DNA of 6,085 nucleotides from UMGS1649 sp045659265 (GTDB lineage: Bacteria; Bacillota; Clostridia; TANB77; CAG-465): NCBI GenBank assembly GCA_045659265.1, contig JAZOWO010000069.1:1-6085 (forward strand). The letters are read 5' to 3'. Shown here piece by piece: positions 1-5,463 of this stretch (its first letter is position 1; each line of letters starts with the position of its first letter). The notes under the pieces were generated by a model. That model saw nothing but the letters and a program-made list of their open reading frames with translations, was not told the origin of the DNA and made no database searches. A program made the position numbers and the translations under genes.

Positions 1-240
1 ATACAATCATTATTACAAGGATATCATATTGACGGATATTTAACAAGTCAAGATTATTCATATTTAATGGGAATTATCAGAAAGATGGACGGAATAGAAC
101 AGGAAATGTTACAACAACTATTTAGTGCTTCTGGATTAAAAGTAAAGTATGTTATTACTGATGAAGAGTTAAATGACTTTAAATCAAATCTTTATAATAA
201 GTTATTAAGATTAATAGAAATGGTAAAACAGGATTCTTAA
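1..240 (+). CDS. C-terminal 79 residues of an unidentified protein (possibly the terminal protein)
   Basis: An open frame enters from the left edge and ends with TAA at 238-240; the start lies outside the window. The visible 79 residues are soluble, mixed in charge and probably mostly helical, ending in a Leu/Lys-rich helix (LYNKLLRLIEMVKQ). No domain is recognisable from sequence alone. The gene ends 19 bases before the DNA polymerase start and is co-directional, so the two are almost certainly co-transcribed. In phi29 the gene immediately upstream of the polymerase encodes the terminal protein, which primes replication from a serine about 34 residues from its C-terminus (Ser232 of 266). Here the stretch FSASG places two serines 37 and 35 residues from the end. 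Terminal protein is therefore a reasonable positional guess, but there is no sequence proof. The coding call is firm; the function is not. Confidence 0.75.
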   Translation: MQSLLQGYHIDGYLTSQDYSYLMGIIRKMDGIEQEMLQQLFSASGLKVKYVITDEELNDFKSNLYNKLLRLIEMVKQDS

Positions 241-259
241 TATATTAGGAGGGTAAGCT

Positions 260-2422
260 ATGTTAAATCAAAAATTAGAAATTATAAAACAAAATTTATT
301 ATCTTACAAAAAACCTTTAAAAGAAATGATTGTAAATAATGGAGATATTCTAGTATTTGACATAGAAGCTTGTGCAATAAAAAATCATACAGAAATGTTA
401 ACTTATTCAATAGCTGTTATGAATTGTAATGAATGTTCTGATATAATGTACTGGACTAATGATGTAACAGAATTTATGGAATATTTACTAAATCTAGAAG
501 TTAAAAATGTTAAACTATATGCTCATAACTGTTCATATGATATTAAACCTTTCATATTAGACTTTACTTCAAGATATGATACAAAACAAAAACTTCCTTT
601 ATTAATTGAAAAAGATTTTATGAGTTATTTTGACGATATAACAATTCCAGTTAAAATGGAGAAAAAAGATAAAAGTAAGCTTCAACCTTTTGAATATGAT
701 TTAAGGGTAAAAGATAATATATTTTATTCATTAACTATTCAATCTGATACATGCAAAATAACATTTTTAGACAGTTATAAAATTTTACCTATGAGTTTAA
801 AAAATGCTTGTAAAGGATTCCTAAATTTAGAGTTATCAAAAGACGGTTTGGATTATGATAAGGAAAGGTCATTAGATGAAGAATTAACATTAGAAGAATA
901 CGCATATATTTATGATGATGTTTATGGCTTAAAGTATCTTATAAAATTATGTTGTGTAGAAGGTTTTGAAGCTAATGGAAAACATATATTATTTACAAAG
1001 TTAACTAGTAGCGGGCAATCATTATATGACTATATGCACACATTAAAAGAAGACTTCGAATACCATCAAAATAGTTTTGAAGATTATTCAGAAGCTTATT
1101 GGTATTTAGAAAACAAATTATCAAACAATAATTATTACAATTTAGATGATGGTAAAAATAGGAATCCAATTCAACAGGAAGACAAAAAAGCAAAGTTTAT
1201 ATTTACTAGTTTTTATCCTCCAATGAATCCATTTGATGAAGATTGGTTAAGGTTATCTTATTACGGTGGTTTGTGTACTCCTCATTATGAAAATGTTGAA
1301 AAGTATTCAAAATATAAAAATAAACATGGAGTTGTATTAGATGTAAATTCTTTATATCCATTCTGTATGAAAACATTTATGCTTCCATATGGAGAACCAG
1401 TTGTAAATTTAAAACCTTATATAAAAATGAGTGATTCTTATAAAAAGAATTACCCTTTATATGCACAAGAAATTACAATATATGAAATGGATATTAAACC
1501 AAACAAAATGCCATTTATACAAGTTAAAAATTCTCCTTATTTCACACAAAGAGAAATATTAAGTAGTAATAAAAAAGACGGTGAATACAGAACAATTAAA
1601 TTAAGATTGTGTAACCCTTTACTAGAATTATTATTTGAAAATTACAACGTAAAAGTTTATAAGTTAGGTTCTCACATGGCATTTAGAGGAAGTAATAAAT
1701 TATTTGAAAATTATCTTAATTTCTGGTCTGATGTAAAACAAAATTCTAAAGGAGCAAAAAGGGCAACGGCCAAGCTTCGACAAAATGGCCTTTACGGTAA
1801 ATTCGGCATGAACAGTAATTCTTCAATCTTAAAATTTGAAAATGATAACGGCGTATACAAAATTGTTAATACACATGAAGACTATATTAGTAATTCTATT
1901 TATCTACCAATGGCAACATTTATCACAAGTTATGCAAAGAAATATTTGGTTGAAGCTGTTAATAATAACTATGATAGATTTATGTATTGTGATACTGATT
2001 CACTTCATTTATTTGGTAGTTTAGACCAAGTAAAAGGAATTGAAATAGATGGTAAGAAATATGGAGCGTGGGACAATGAATTAAAATTCAATGACTTCAT
2101 TTATATATCACCTAAAAGATATGCAGAAAAAGACATTGAAACTGGTGAATGGATTATAAAATGTTGTGGATTATCAGACGATATAATGAAGCAAGTATCA
2201 GACTTAACAATCTTTACATGTTGTGAAAATCCGAAGGAAATTAAAAAACTATTATCTAAAAATGAAATATATACTAAAGATAACGATATTTATTATTACT
2301 ATGATAGTAAATATACTAAAAAAGTAAAAGGTGTATTCAAATCTAAAAAAGCTAAAATTATAAAAGGTGGTACAGACATTCAAGAACAACCTTACATGAT
2401 AACAAAAACAAATTTTTATTAA
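260..2422 (+). CDS. Protein-primed family B DNA polymerase (phi29 gp2-like)
   Basis: This enzyme replicates linear phage DNA from a terminal-protein primer and should combine 3'-5' exonuclease and strand-displacing polymerase activities. Exonuclease motifs: Exo I D34-I-E36, Exo II H89-N90 to D94, Exo III Y216-x3-D220. The YxGG loop of the protein-primed subfamily is at Y334-x-G336-G337. Polymerase motif A is DVNSLYP with D361, motif B is KLRQNGLYG (K505, N509, Y512, G513), motif C is YCDTDS with D578 and D580, and the KxY motif is K619-x-Y621. The segments VFIT/TFIT before motif C and KCCGLSDDI after KxY also match phi29. The spacing from motif B to motif C (73 residues) equals that of phi29. 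At 720 residues it is well above phi29 (572); the extra length lies at the N-terminus, between Exo II and Exo III, between Exo III and YxGG, and at the C-terminus. The start is supported by AGGAGGG at 247-253, 6 bases before the ATG. All catalytic residues are intact. Confidence 0.97.
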   Translation: MLNQKLEIIKQNLLSYKKPLKEMIVNNGDILVFDIEACAIKNHTEMLTYSIAVMNCNECSDIMYWTNDVTEFMEYLLNLEVKNVKLYAHNCSYDIKPFILDFTSRYDTKQKLPLLIEKDFMSYFDDITIPVKMEKKDKSKLQPFEYDLRVKDNIFYSLTIQSDTCKITFLDSYKILPMSLKNACKGFLNLELSKDGLDYDKERSLDEELTLEEYAYIYDDVYGLKYLIKLCCVEGFEANGKHILFTKLTSSGQSLYDYMHTLKEDFEYHQNSFEDYSEAYWYLENKLSNNNYYNLDDGKNRNPIQQEDKKAKFIFTSFYPPMNPFDEDWLRLSYYGGLCTPHYENVEKYSKYKNKHGVVLDVNSLYPFCMKTFMLPYGEPVVNLKPYIKMSDSYKKNYPLYAQEITIYEMDIKPNKMPFIQVKNSPYFTQREILSSNKKDGEYRTIKLRLCNPLLELLFENYNVKVYKLGSHMAFRGSNKLFENYLNFWSDVKQNSKGAKRATAKLRQNGLYGKFGMNSNSSILKFENDNGVYKIVNTHEDYISNSIYLPMATFITSYAKKYLVEAVNNNYDRFMYCDTDSLHLFGSLDQVKGIEIDGKKYGAWDNELKFNDFIYISPKRYAEKDIETGEWIIKCCGLSDDIMKQVSDLTIFTCCENPKEIKKLLSKNEIYTKDNDIYYYYDSKYTKKVKGVFKSKKAKIIKGGTDIQEQPYMITKTNFY

Positions 2423-2434
2423 GAGGTGGTATAA

Positions 2435-2989
2435 ATGAGTTTATTGGAAAAGTATATTAATGAAAATGGAGAATCTTATATCAAATCATTAGCGACTAAG
2501 AGTTTTAATGCTTATCTTTATGACTACAAGTCATCATTTGATTATGATGACTTCTACCAAACTTGTTTAATAAATTTATTTAAAGATTTAGAAAAAAATT
2601 ATGACCCTTCAAGGGCTAGTATCACAACTTATATTTACCAACGTATTCCAAATTATGCTTACACAGTATTAAGAAATTTTAAAGCAAAAAAGAGAATACC
2701 TTCTGAAGGTTTAATTTCAATAGAACAAGAAGTAAATGGCACAGAAAATATAAAGTATTCTGATTTTCTTTCATATGATATTAACTTTGATGATAATTTA
2801 AAATCACTAATAAAAACTTTTGTAGATTGCATTGATAAAGAAGAGAATAAGAAAATATTTGAATTATATCATATTGGATATACATTATCTGAAATAGGTG
2901 AAATAATGAATCTTAAAAAGACAGTAGTCAATACAAGGATTCAATATATAAAAAATAAATTCAAAGAGGGGAAATATAAGTATGAATAA
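2435..2989 (+). CDS. Small sigma-70-like factor, first of a tandem pair
   Basis: This 184-residue protein has the layout of a short ECF-type sigma factor that would direct host RNA polymerase to phage promoters. Residues about 20-85 resemble sigma region 2: the acidic DYDDFYQTCLINLF stretch stands where sigma factors carry D-(A/E)-D-L-x-Q-E-x-F, and TTYIYQRIPNYAYTVLRNF (64-82) stands for the -10-recognition helix. It is followed by basic KAKKR. Residues about 120-178 resemble region 4, with a helix-turn-helix at roughly 149-178 (TLSEIGEIMNLKKTVVNTRI). Region 4 is less canonical than in the next protein. A ribosome site, AGAGGTGG, lies at 2422-2429, 5 bases before the ATG, and overlaps the last base of the polymerase stop codon. 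The gene is 12 bases after the polymerase and overlaps the next gene by 8 bases, which suggests coupled, balanced synthesis. The fold assignment is inferred from motif pattern; a transcription activator is the alternative. Confidence 0.75.
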   Translation: MSLLEKYINENGESYIKSLATKSFNAYLYDYKSSFDYDDFYQTCLINLFKDLEKNYDPSRASITTYIYQRIPNYAYTVLRNFKAKKRIPSEGLISIEQEVNGTENIKYSDFLSYDINFDDNLKSLIKTFVDCIDKEENKKIFELYHIGYTLSEIGEIMNLKKTVVNTRIQYIKNKFKEGKYKYE

Positions 2990-3497
2990 GAATGAATTTT
3001 TAGAAGCAAACTATAAAGAATTCGTATATGCTTGTGGTATTAAATATCACATATGTAAAAAATTTATAGACTTCGACGACTATAAACAAAGAACATTTTT
3101 AAGATACTTAAAAGGAGTTGGATATAATCCAGATAAAGGTATGACCAAATTTGGTTTTATGTGCATGGTTGCAACCAATGAAGCATTAGAAGTAATAAGA
3201 TACAATTCATCAGAATGCAGAACACAAGATAAGTTGCAATATTCCCCTAATTATATAGATAGTGAAGGAAAAGAATTATTTCCAGAACCATATTTTGAGG
3301 AAGATTATTCATACTTGGAAGTTGAAAGAATCTTAGAAAAACTATATAAAACTTTATCAGAAAAAGAAAAGATAGTTTTAGAATATAAATTAAAAGATTT
3401 AAACGGCACACAAATAGCAAATAGAATAGGAGTATCACAACAATATGTAAGTGCTATATTAAAGAGAATTAGAAGGAAAGCTTCAAAGATAGTATAA
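2982..3497 (+). CDS. Small sigma-70-like factor, second of a tandem pair
   Basis: This 171-residue protein has the same two-part plan as its upstream neighbour. Residues about 12-75 resemble sigma region 2: FDDYKQRTFLRYL at 31-43, then FGFMCMVATNEALEVIRYN at 57-75 in the position of the -10-recognition helix. An acidic linker (residues about 92-112) follows. Residues about 113-171 form a clear region 4: LSEKEKIVLEYKL is the typical helix before the helix-turn-helix, and NGTQIANRIGVSQQYVSAIL with the basic RIRRK tail is the -35-binding element. Its ATG lies inside the upstream gene (8-base overlap), with AGAGGGG at 2965-2971, 10 bases before the start. The TAA stop at 3495-3497 adjoins the A-run of the bidirectional terminator. 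Region 4 is convincing. Function as a sigma factor, alone or paired with the upstream protein, is inferred. Confidence 0.8.
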   Translation: MNKNEFLEANYKEFVYACGIKYHICKKFIDFDDYKQRTFLRYLKGVGYNPDKGMTKFGFMCMVATNEALEVIRYNSSECRTQDKLQYSPNYIDSEGKELFPEPYFEEDYSYLEVERILEKLYKTLSEKEKIVLEYKLKDLNGTQIANRIGVSQQYVSAILKRIRRKASKIV

Positions 3498-3502
3498 AAA
3501 AA

Positions 3503-3516
3503 GTTTCACGTGAAAC
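3503..3516. promoter_or_regulatory. parS-like site, copy 1
   Basis: GTTTCACGTGAAAC is a perfect 14-bp palindrome and equals the central 14 bases of the bacterial parS consensus TGTTTCACGTGAAACA, the loading site of ParB/Spo0J in Bacillus and many other bacteria including clostridia. The outer bases here are A and G, so 14 of the 16 positions match. ParB binding is inferred from this match. The site also forms the left arm of the terminator stem. Confidence 0.65.
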
Positions 3517-3525
3517 GTTATATAT

Positions 3526-3539
3526 GTTTCACGTGAAAC
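3526..3539. promoter_or_regulatory. parS-like site, copy 2
   Basis: This is an exact second copy of the same palindrome, starting 23 bases after the first. The outer bases are T (3525) and G (3540), so 15 of the 16 consensus positions match. The 23-base spacing is about two helical turns, which would place two bound ParB dimers on roughly the same face of the DNA. It forms the right arm of the terminator stem. Confidence 0.65.
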
Positions 3540-3542
3540 GTT

Positions 3543-4544
3543 TTATTTTACGCCTAATTTTTTAAGACATTCATACATAAATATTTTAGTAGTTTGCTTA
3601 TCAAATCTTACCTGTCCTAATTGGAATCCTTTCACAAATTGCTTAAATAATGGAAAGTCATTTATTTTACTATGAAGTATAGCTGTATTGTCATGTGATT
3701 CCATATTTAATACAAATTTGGTTACATTTCTATCTATCTTAGAACAACAGTAAAACATACCTGTTCTAGTTGATTGATAAATTGTAGATTCTCTATTTCC
3801 ATCTGATAAAGTACATAGAGAATACATATTCTTTAATGATAACCTTTCAATAAATACCATGCTATCTCTTAATGCTTCATTATTTAAAGCATAGTCAGAA
3901 TATTTTGTACCTTCAATAAGTCGTCCAAATCTTGTATTCTTCTTTTCATTTATGAAGTCATCATTTTTAGTAACATCTATTATTAATTCTCCATTTCTTG
4001 CTAATGTGAATCTTTCATTTTTATTTGGTGTAACATTAAAGAAAATAAAGTATGGATTAACTTCTGTAATAAAGTTTGCTAAAAGATATGCTTTTACATT
4101 ATCTCTTTTTCTAGCGACCGTTTCGAATAAATCTAAAAACATTTCTACTTCATTATTTATATAACGCATAATACCAGTAGATGTATCTATGATAAATTCA
4201 TCAAATATAATTAAAGTAACGTTTGGATATGGAGTTGATTTATACTTCTGTGACATTGATAGGGGTATAGCAAATCCAGATATTTCTCCATCAATATAAG
4301 CAACTTTACCCTTTATTTCGAATTCATGCCCGGGGAATTCCTGTCTTATGTCATCAAAGAATTTATTAAATTCTGATAATTCAGTTTTATATCTTCTACA
4401 ATATATAAACTGTTCACCCTTTTTAAGAAAATTTTTAATGGCCATTTTCTTACTTCCATAAGATTTACCGAATCCACGGTTTGTTAATATTACATTTAAA
4501 CAACAGTTATAAGAATTAATTTTATCGTAATTATACCATGCCAT
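3543..4544 (-). CDS. DNA packaging ATPase (phi29 gp16-like encapsidation protein)
   Basis: This is the motor ATPase that drives phage DNA into the empty prohead. At 333 residues it is nearly the length of phi29 gp16 (332) and aligns along its whole length. The P-loop is NRGFGKSY at 22-29, with K27 and S28. GEQFIYCRRYKTEL (43-56) is nearly identical to the phi29 segment. Walker B is LIIFDEF (111-117) with D115 and E116. R145 in ETVARKRDNV (141-150) aligns with the arginine finger of phi29 (R146). VNPYFIFFN and TRFGRLIEGT mark the nuclease-like C-terminal half. The first glycine of the classical GxxxxGKS P-loop is Thr21. The start is supported by AGGTGA (complement of 4549-4554), 4 bases upstream, overlapping the amidase stop, so it is probably translationally coupled to the amidase. 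It is the last gene of its operon. Confidence 0.96.
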   Translation of the reverse strand: MAWYNYDKINSYNCCLNVILTNRGFGKSYGSKKMAIKNFLKKGEQFIYCRRYKTELSEFNKFFDDIRQEFPGHEFEIKGKVAYIDGEISGFAIPLSMSQKYKSTPYPNVTLIIFDEFIIDTSTGIMRYINNEVEMFLDLFETVARKRDNVKAYLLANFITEVNPYFIFFNVTPNKNERFTLARNGELIIDVTKNDDFINEKKNTRFGRLIEGTKYSDYALNNEALRDSMVFIERLSLKNMYSLCTLSDGNRESTIYQSTRTGMFYCCSKIDRNVTKFVLNMESHDNTAILHSKINDFPLFKQFVKGFQLGQVRFDKQTTKIFMYECLKKLGVK

Positions 4545-4548
4545 ATTA

Positions 4549-4554
4549 TCACCT
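4549..4554 (-). promoter_or_regulatory. Ribosome binding site of the packaging ATPase, overlapping the amidase stop
   Basis: AGGTGA on the minus strand shares two bases with the amidase TAG stop codon (4553-4555) and lies 4 bases before the ATPase ATG. This fixes the ATPase start and means that ribosomes finishing the endolysin are placed to start the ATPase. Confidence 0.7.
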
Positions 4555-5197
4555 ATTTTATTATAGCATTATATCCTTTAGATTCTAATTCAGATTTTAA
4601 TTTTTCTGCGTTTTCTTTTTTGCTAAATGCTCCAACTTGTACACGGTAAACATCATTAGATTTAGGTTGTTCTTTTATTTCTTTACCTGTTAAACTCTTT
4701 ACAATGGCTCTACAAATATTTTCAAAATTAGTACGATATTTATTAACATCAGCTTCACTATCAACAAAACATATTTCAATAATGATTGATTTTTTAGTTG
4801 TATTTTTTAAGAAGTTAAAATCACGGTTTATTTTTACTCCTCTATTTAATAAATTAGATGAATTCGCAATATCTGTTACTAATTGTTTTTCAAAATTACC
4901 TTGTGAATATACCCAAACTTCTGTTCCCCTGTTATCTTTTGTAACAACATGTGCATTAAAATGTATTGATATATCCAATCCGTCTTTAAATTGATTATGC
5001 CAATTAACTATATTTTTTAAGTTTTGACTACTACTACTTGATGTATCATGGTAAGTATAACACTCTACGCCTAAAGTATTACATATTTGTTTTACTCTAT
5101 CTACTACTTTTCTTGCTTCTGTTACTTCGTCTATGAAGTGTGAAGCACCTTTACAATTTATTGAGTGTCCAGATGAAATATTTAATTGATTATACAT
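4553..5197 (-). CDS. N-acetylmuramoyl-L-alanine amidase endolysin with short SPOR-like tail
   Basis: This enzyme should cleave the bond between N-acetylmuramic acid and the stem peptide, breaking the host wall at lysis. Residues about 4-169 form an Amidase_3 domain. The zinc ligands expected for the family are visible: H11 in SSGHS, E27 in VTEARKV and H79 in ISIHFNAH. The catalytic glutamate is E141 in IIIEICFVDSEAD. RGVKINRDFNFLKNT (119-133) is the typical strand before it. A short linker (170-182) leads to VYRVQVGAFSKKENAEKL and the rest of a SPOR-like unit (183-214), which would bind the wall. This tail is only about 32 residues, roughly half a SPOR domain, and the next gene begins straight after. 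There is no signal peptide, so export needs a holin. The start is supported by AGGAGG (complement of 5206-5211), 8 bases upstream. Confidence 0.95.
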   Translation of the reverse strand: MYNQLNISSGHSINCKGASHFIDEVTEARKVVDRVKQICNTLGVECYTYHDTSSSSSQNLKNIVNWHNQFKDGLDISIHFNAHVVTKDNRGTEVWVYSQGNFEKQLVTDIANSSNLLNRGVKINRDFNFLKNTTKKSIIIEICFVDSEADVNKYRTNFENICRAIVKSLTGKEIKEQPKSNDVYRVQVGAFSKKENAEKLKSELESKGYNAIIK

Positions 5198-5217
5198 AAT
5201 TATATCCTCCTATCTAT

Positions 5218-5295
5218 TTATTTATAATTATTAATTTTTATGATAATCACAAAAAGTAAAATGATGATTAATTTTAATTGAATTTCAAAAACCAT
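5218..5295 (-). CDS. Possible 25-residue hydrophobic peptide between YvrJ-like gene and amidase
   Basis: An ATG at 5293-5295 (minus strand) opens 25 codons ending with TAA at 5218-5220. The product has a short amphipathic start (MVFEIQLK), a run of about 13 aliphatic residues (LIIILLFVIIIKI) and a polar end (NNYK), which fits a single membrane helix. It starts 2 bases after the YvrJ-like stop and ends 6 bases before the amidase ribosome site, so it fills the gap exactly. Against it: the nearest purine-rich site, GGAGGA (complement of 5311-5316), is 15 bases from the ATG, which is too far for good initiation unless coupled. A+T-rich DNA also readily spells Ile/Leu/Lys. A small holin or holin regulator is a guess from position. 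Confidence 0.33.
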   Translation of the reverse strand: MVFEIQLKLIIILLFVIIIKINNYK

Positions 5296-5297
5296 TT

Positions 5298-5462
5298 TTA
5301 ATTAATTCTGTCCTCCAATTTTTCAATTCTTGTTGATATTTCCTTTAAAGTAACATTAAGATTGTTTAAAGCTTCTGTGAATTTTGAGTTGTTATAAAAT
5401 AATACTACACAACATGCTATTGGAAAACCAACATTTGAAATTAAAGTTGTTATTTCTTCCAT
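5298..5462 (-). CDS. YvrJ-family small membrane protein, holin candidate
   Basis: This is a 54-residue protein. The N-terminus, MEEITTLISNVGFPIACCVV, matches the YvrJ family pattern (EELI-SNVGFPIAV) found in Firmicutes and their phages. Residues about 7-23 form one membrane segment, with Cys17-Cys18 in it. The remaining residues (about 26-54) are a charged, heptad-like helix ending in EISTRIEKLEDRIN, likely a cytoplasmic coiled coil. The start is supported by AGGAGT (complement of 5471-5476), 8 bases upstream and inside the end of the fibre gene, whose stop is only one base before this ATG. Its place between the fibre and the endolysin is that of the holin in phi29 (gene 14). Holin function is inferred from size, membrane helix and place; the biochemical role of YvrJ proteins is not established. 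Confidence 0.8.
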   Translation of the reverse strand: MEEITTLISNVGFPIACCVVLFYNNSKFTEALNNLNVTLKEISTRIEKLEDRIN

Positions 5463-5463
5463 A

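Larger units (their letters stand above)
3496..3549. terminator. Bidirectional intrinsic terminator between convergent operons
   Basis: A perfect 14-bp stem is formed by 3503-3516 pairing with 3526-3539, around the 9-base loop 3517-3525. Seven A residues (3496-3502) lie before it. After it come one G, then TTTT, A, TTTT (3540-3549). Read rightward, the stem is followed by a U-rich tract for the sigma operon. Read leftward, it is followed by seven U for the ATPase operon. The tracts overlap both stop codons (3495-3497 and 3543-3545), so one element ends both transcription units. It is unusual that each arm is itself a palindrome, so two small adjacent hairpins could form instead of the single long one. 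Confidence 0.85.

Noticed and set aside
1005..1193. Minus-strand 62-residue open frame inside the polymerase gene
   Set aside because: It lies entirely opposite a strongly conserved coding frame, has no convincing ribosome site, and its composition is that of antisense A+T-rich DNA.
1776..1782. TTCGACA, the reverse complement of the Spo0A box core TGTCGAA, which would fit a sporulation-linked phage
   Set aside because: It falls in codons for the conserved polymerase motif B, away from any promoter, and a 7-base match of this kind is expected about once by chance in this length.
1836..2024. Plus-strand 62-residue hydrophobic open frame inside the polymerase gene
   Set aside because: It spans the polymerase motif C region in another frame; the apparent membrane character comes from shifted T-rich codons.
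3247..3438. Minus-strand 63-residue frame opposite the second sigma-like gene
   Set aside because: It is opposite a well-supported helix-turn-helix coding region, and its Leu/Phe richness is an antisense effect.
3503..3539. Noc-binding site as an alternative reading of the palindromes
   Set aside because: Noc sites have a CCCGGG centre (ATTTCCCGGGAAAT); these have the CACGTG centre of parS.
3498..3542. A packaging RNA like phi29 pRNA near the ATPase gene
   Set aside because: The gap is only 45 bases and is fully accounted for by the terminator hairpin; no gap in the window could hold an RNA of more than 100 bases.
3952..4164. Plus-strand 70-residue frame opposite the packaging ATPase
   Set aside because: It is the antisense shadow of a gene matching phi29 gp16 throughout.
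4704..4994. Plus-strand 96-residue frame opposite the amidase
   Set aside because: It is antisense to the catalytic part of the amidase, with no ribosome site or recognisable domain.
5211..5297. Promoter for the amidase-ATPase part in the A+T-rich 87-base gap
   Set aside because: TATAAT-like strings occur by composition alone, no paired -35 element at proper spacing stands out, and the genes look like one continuous operon.
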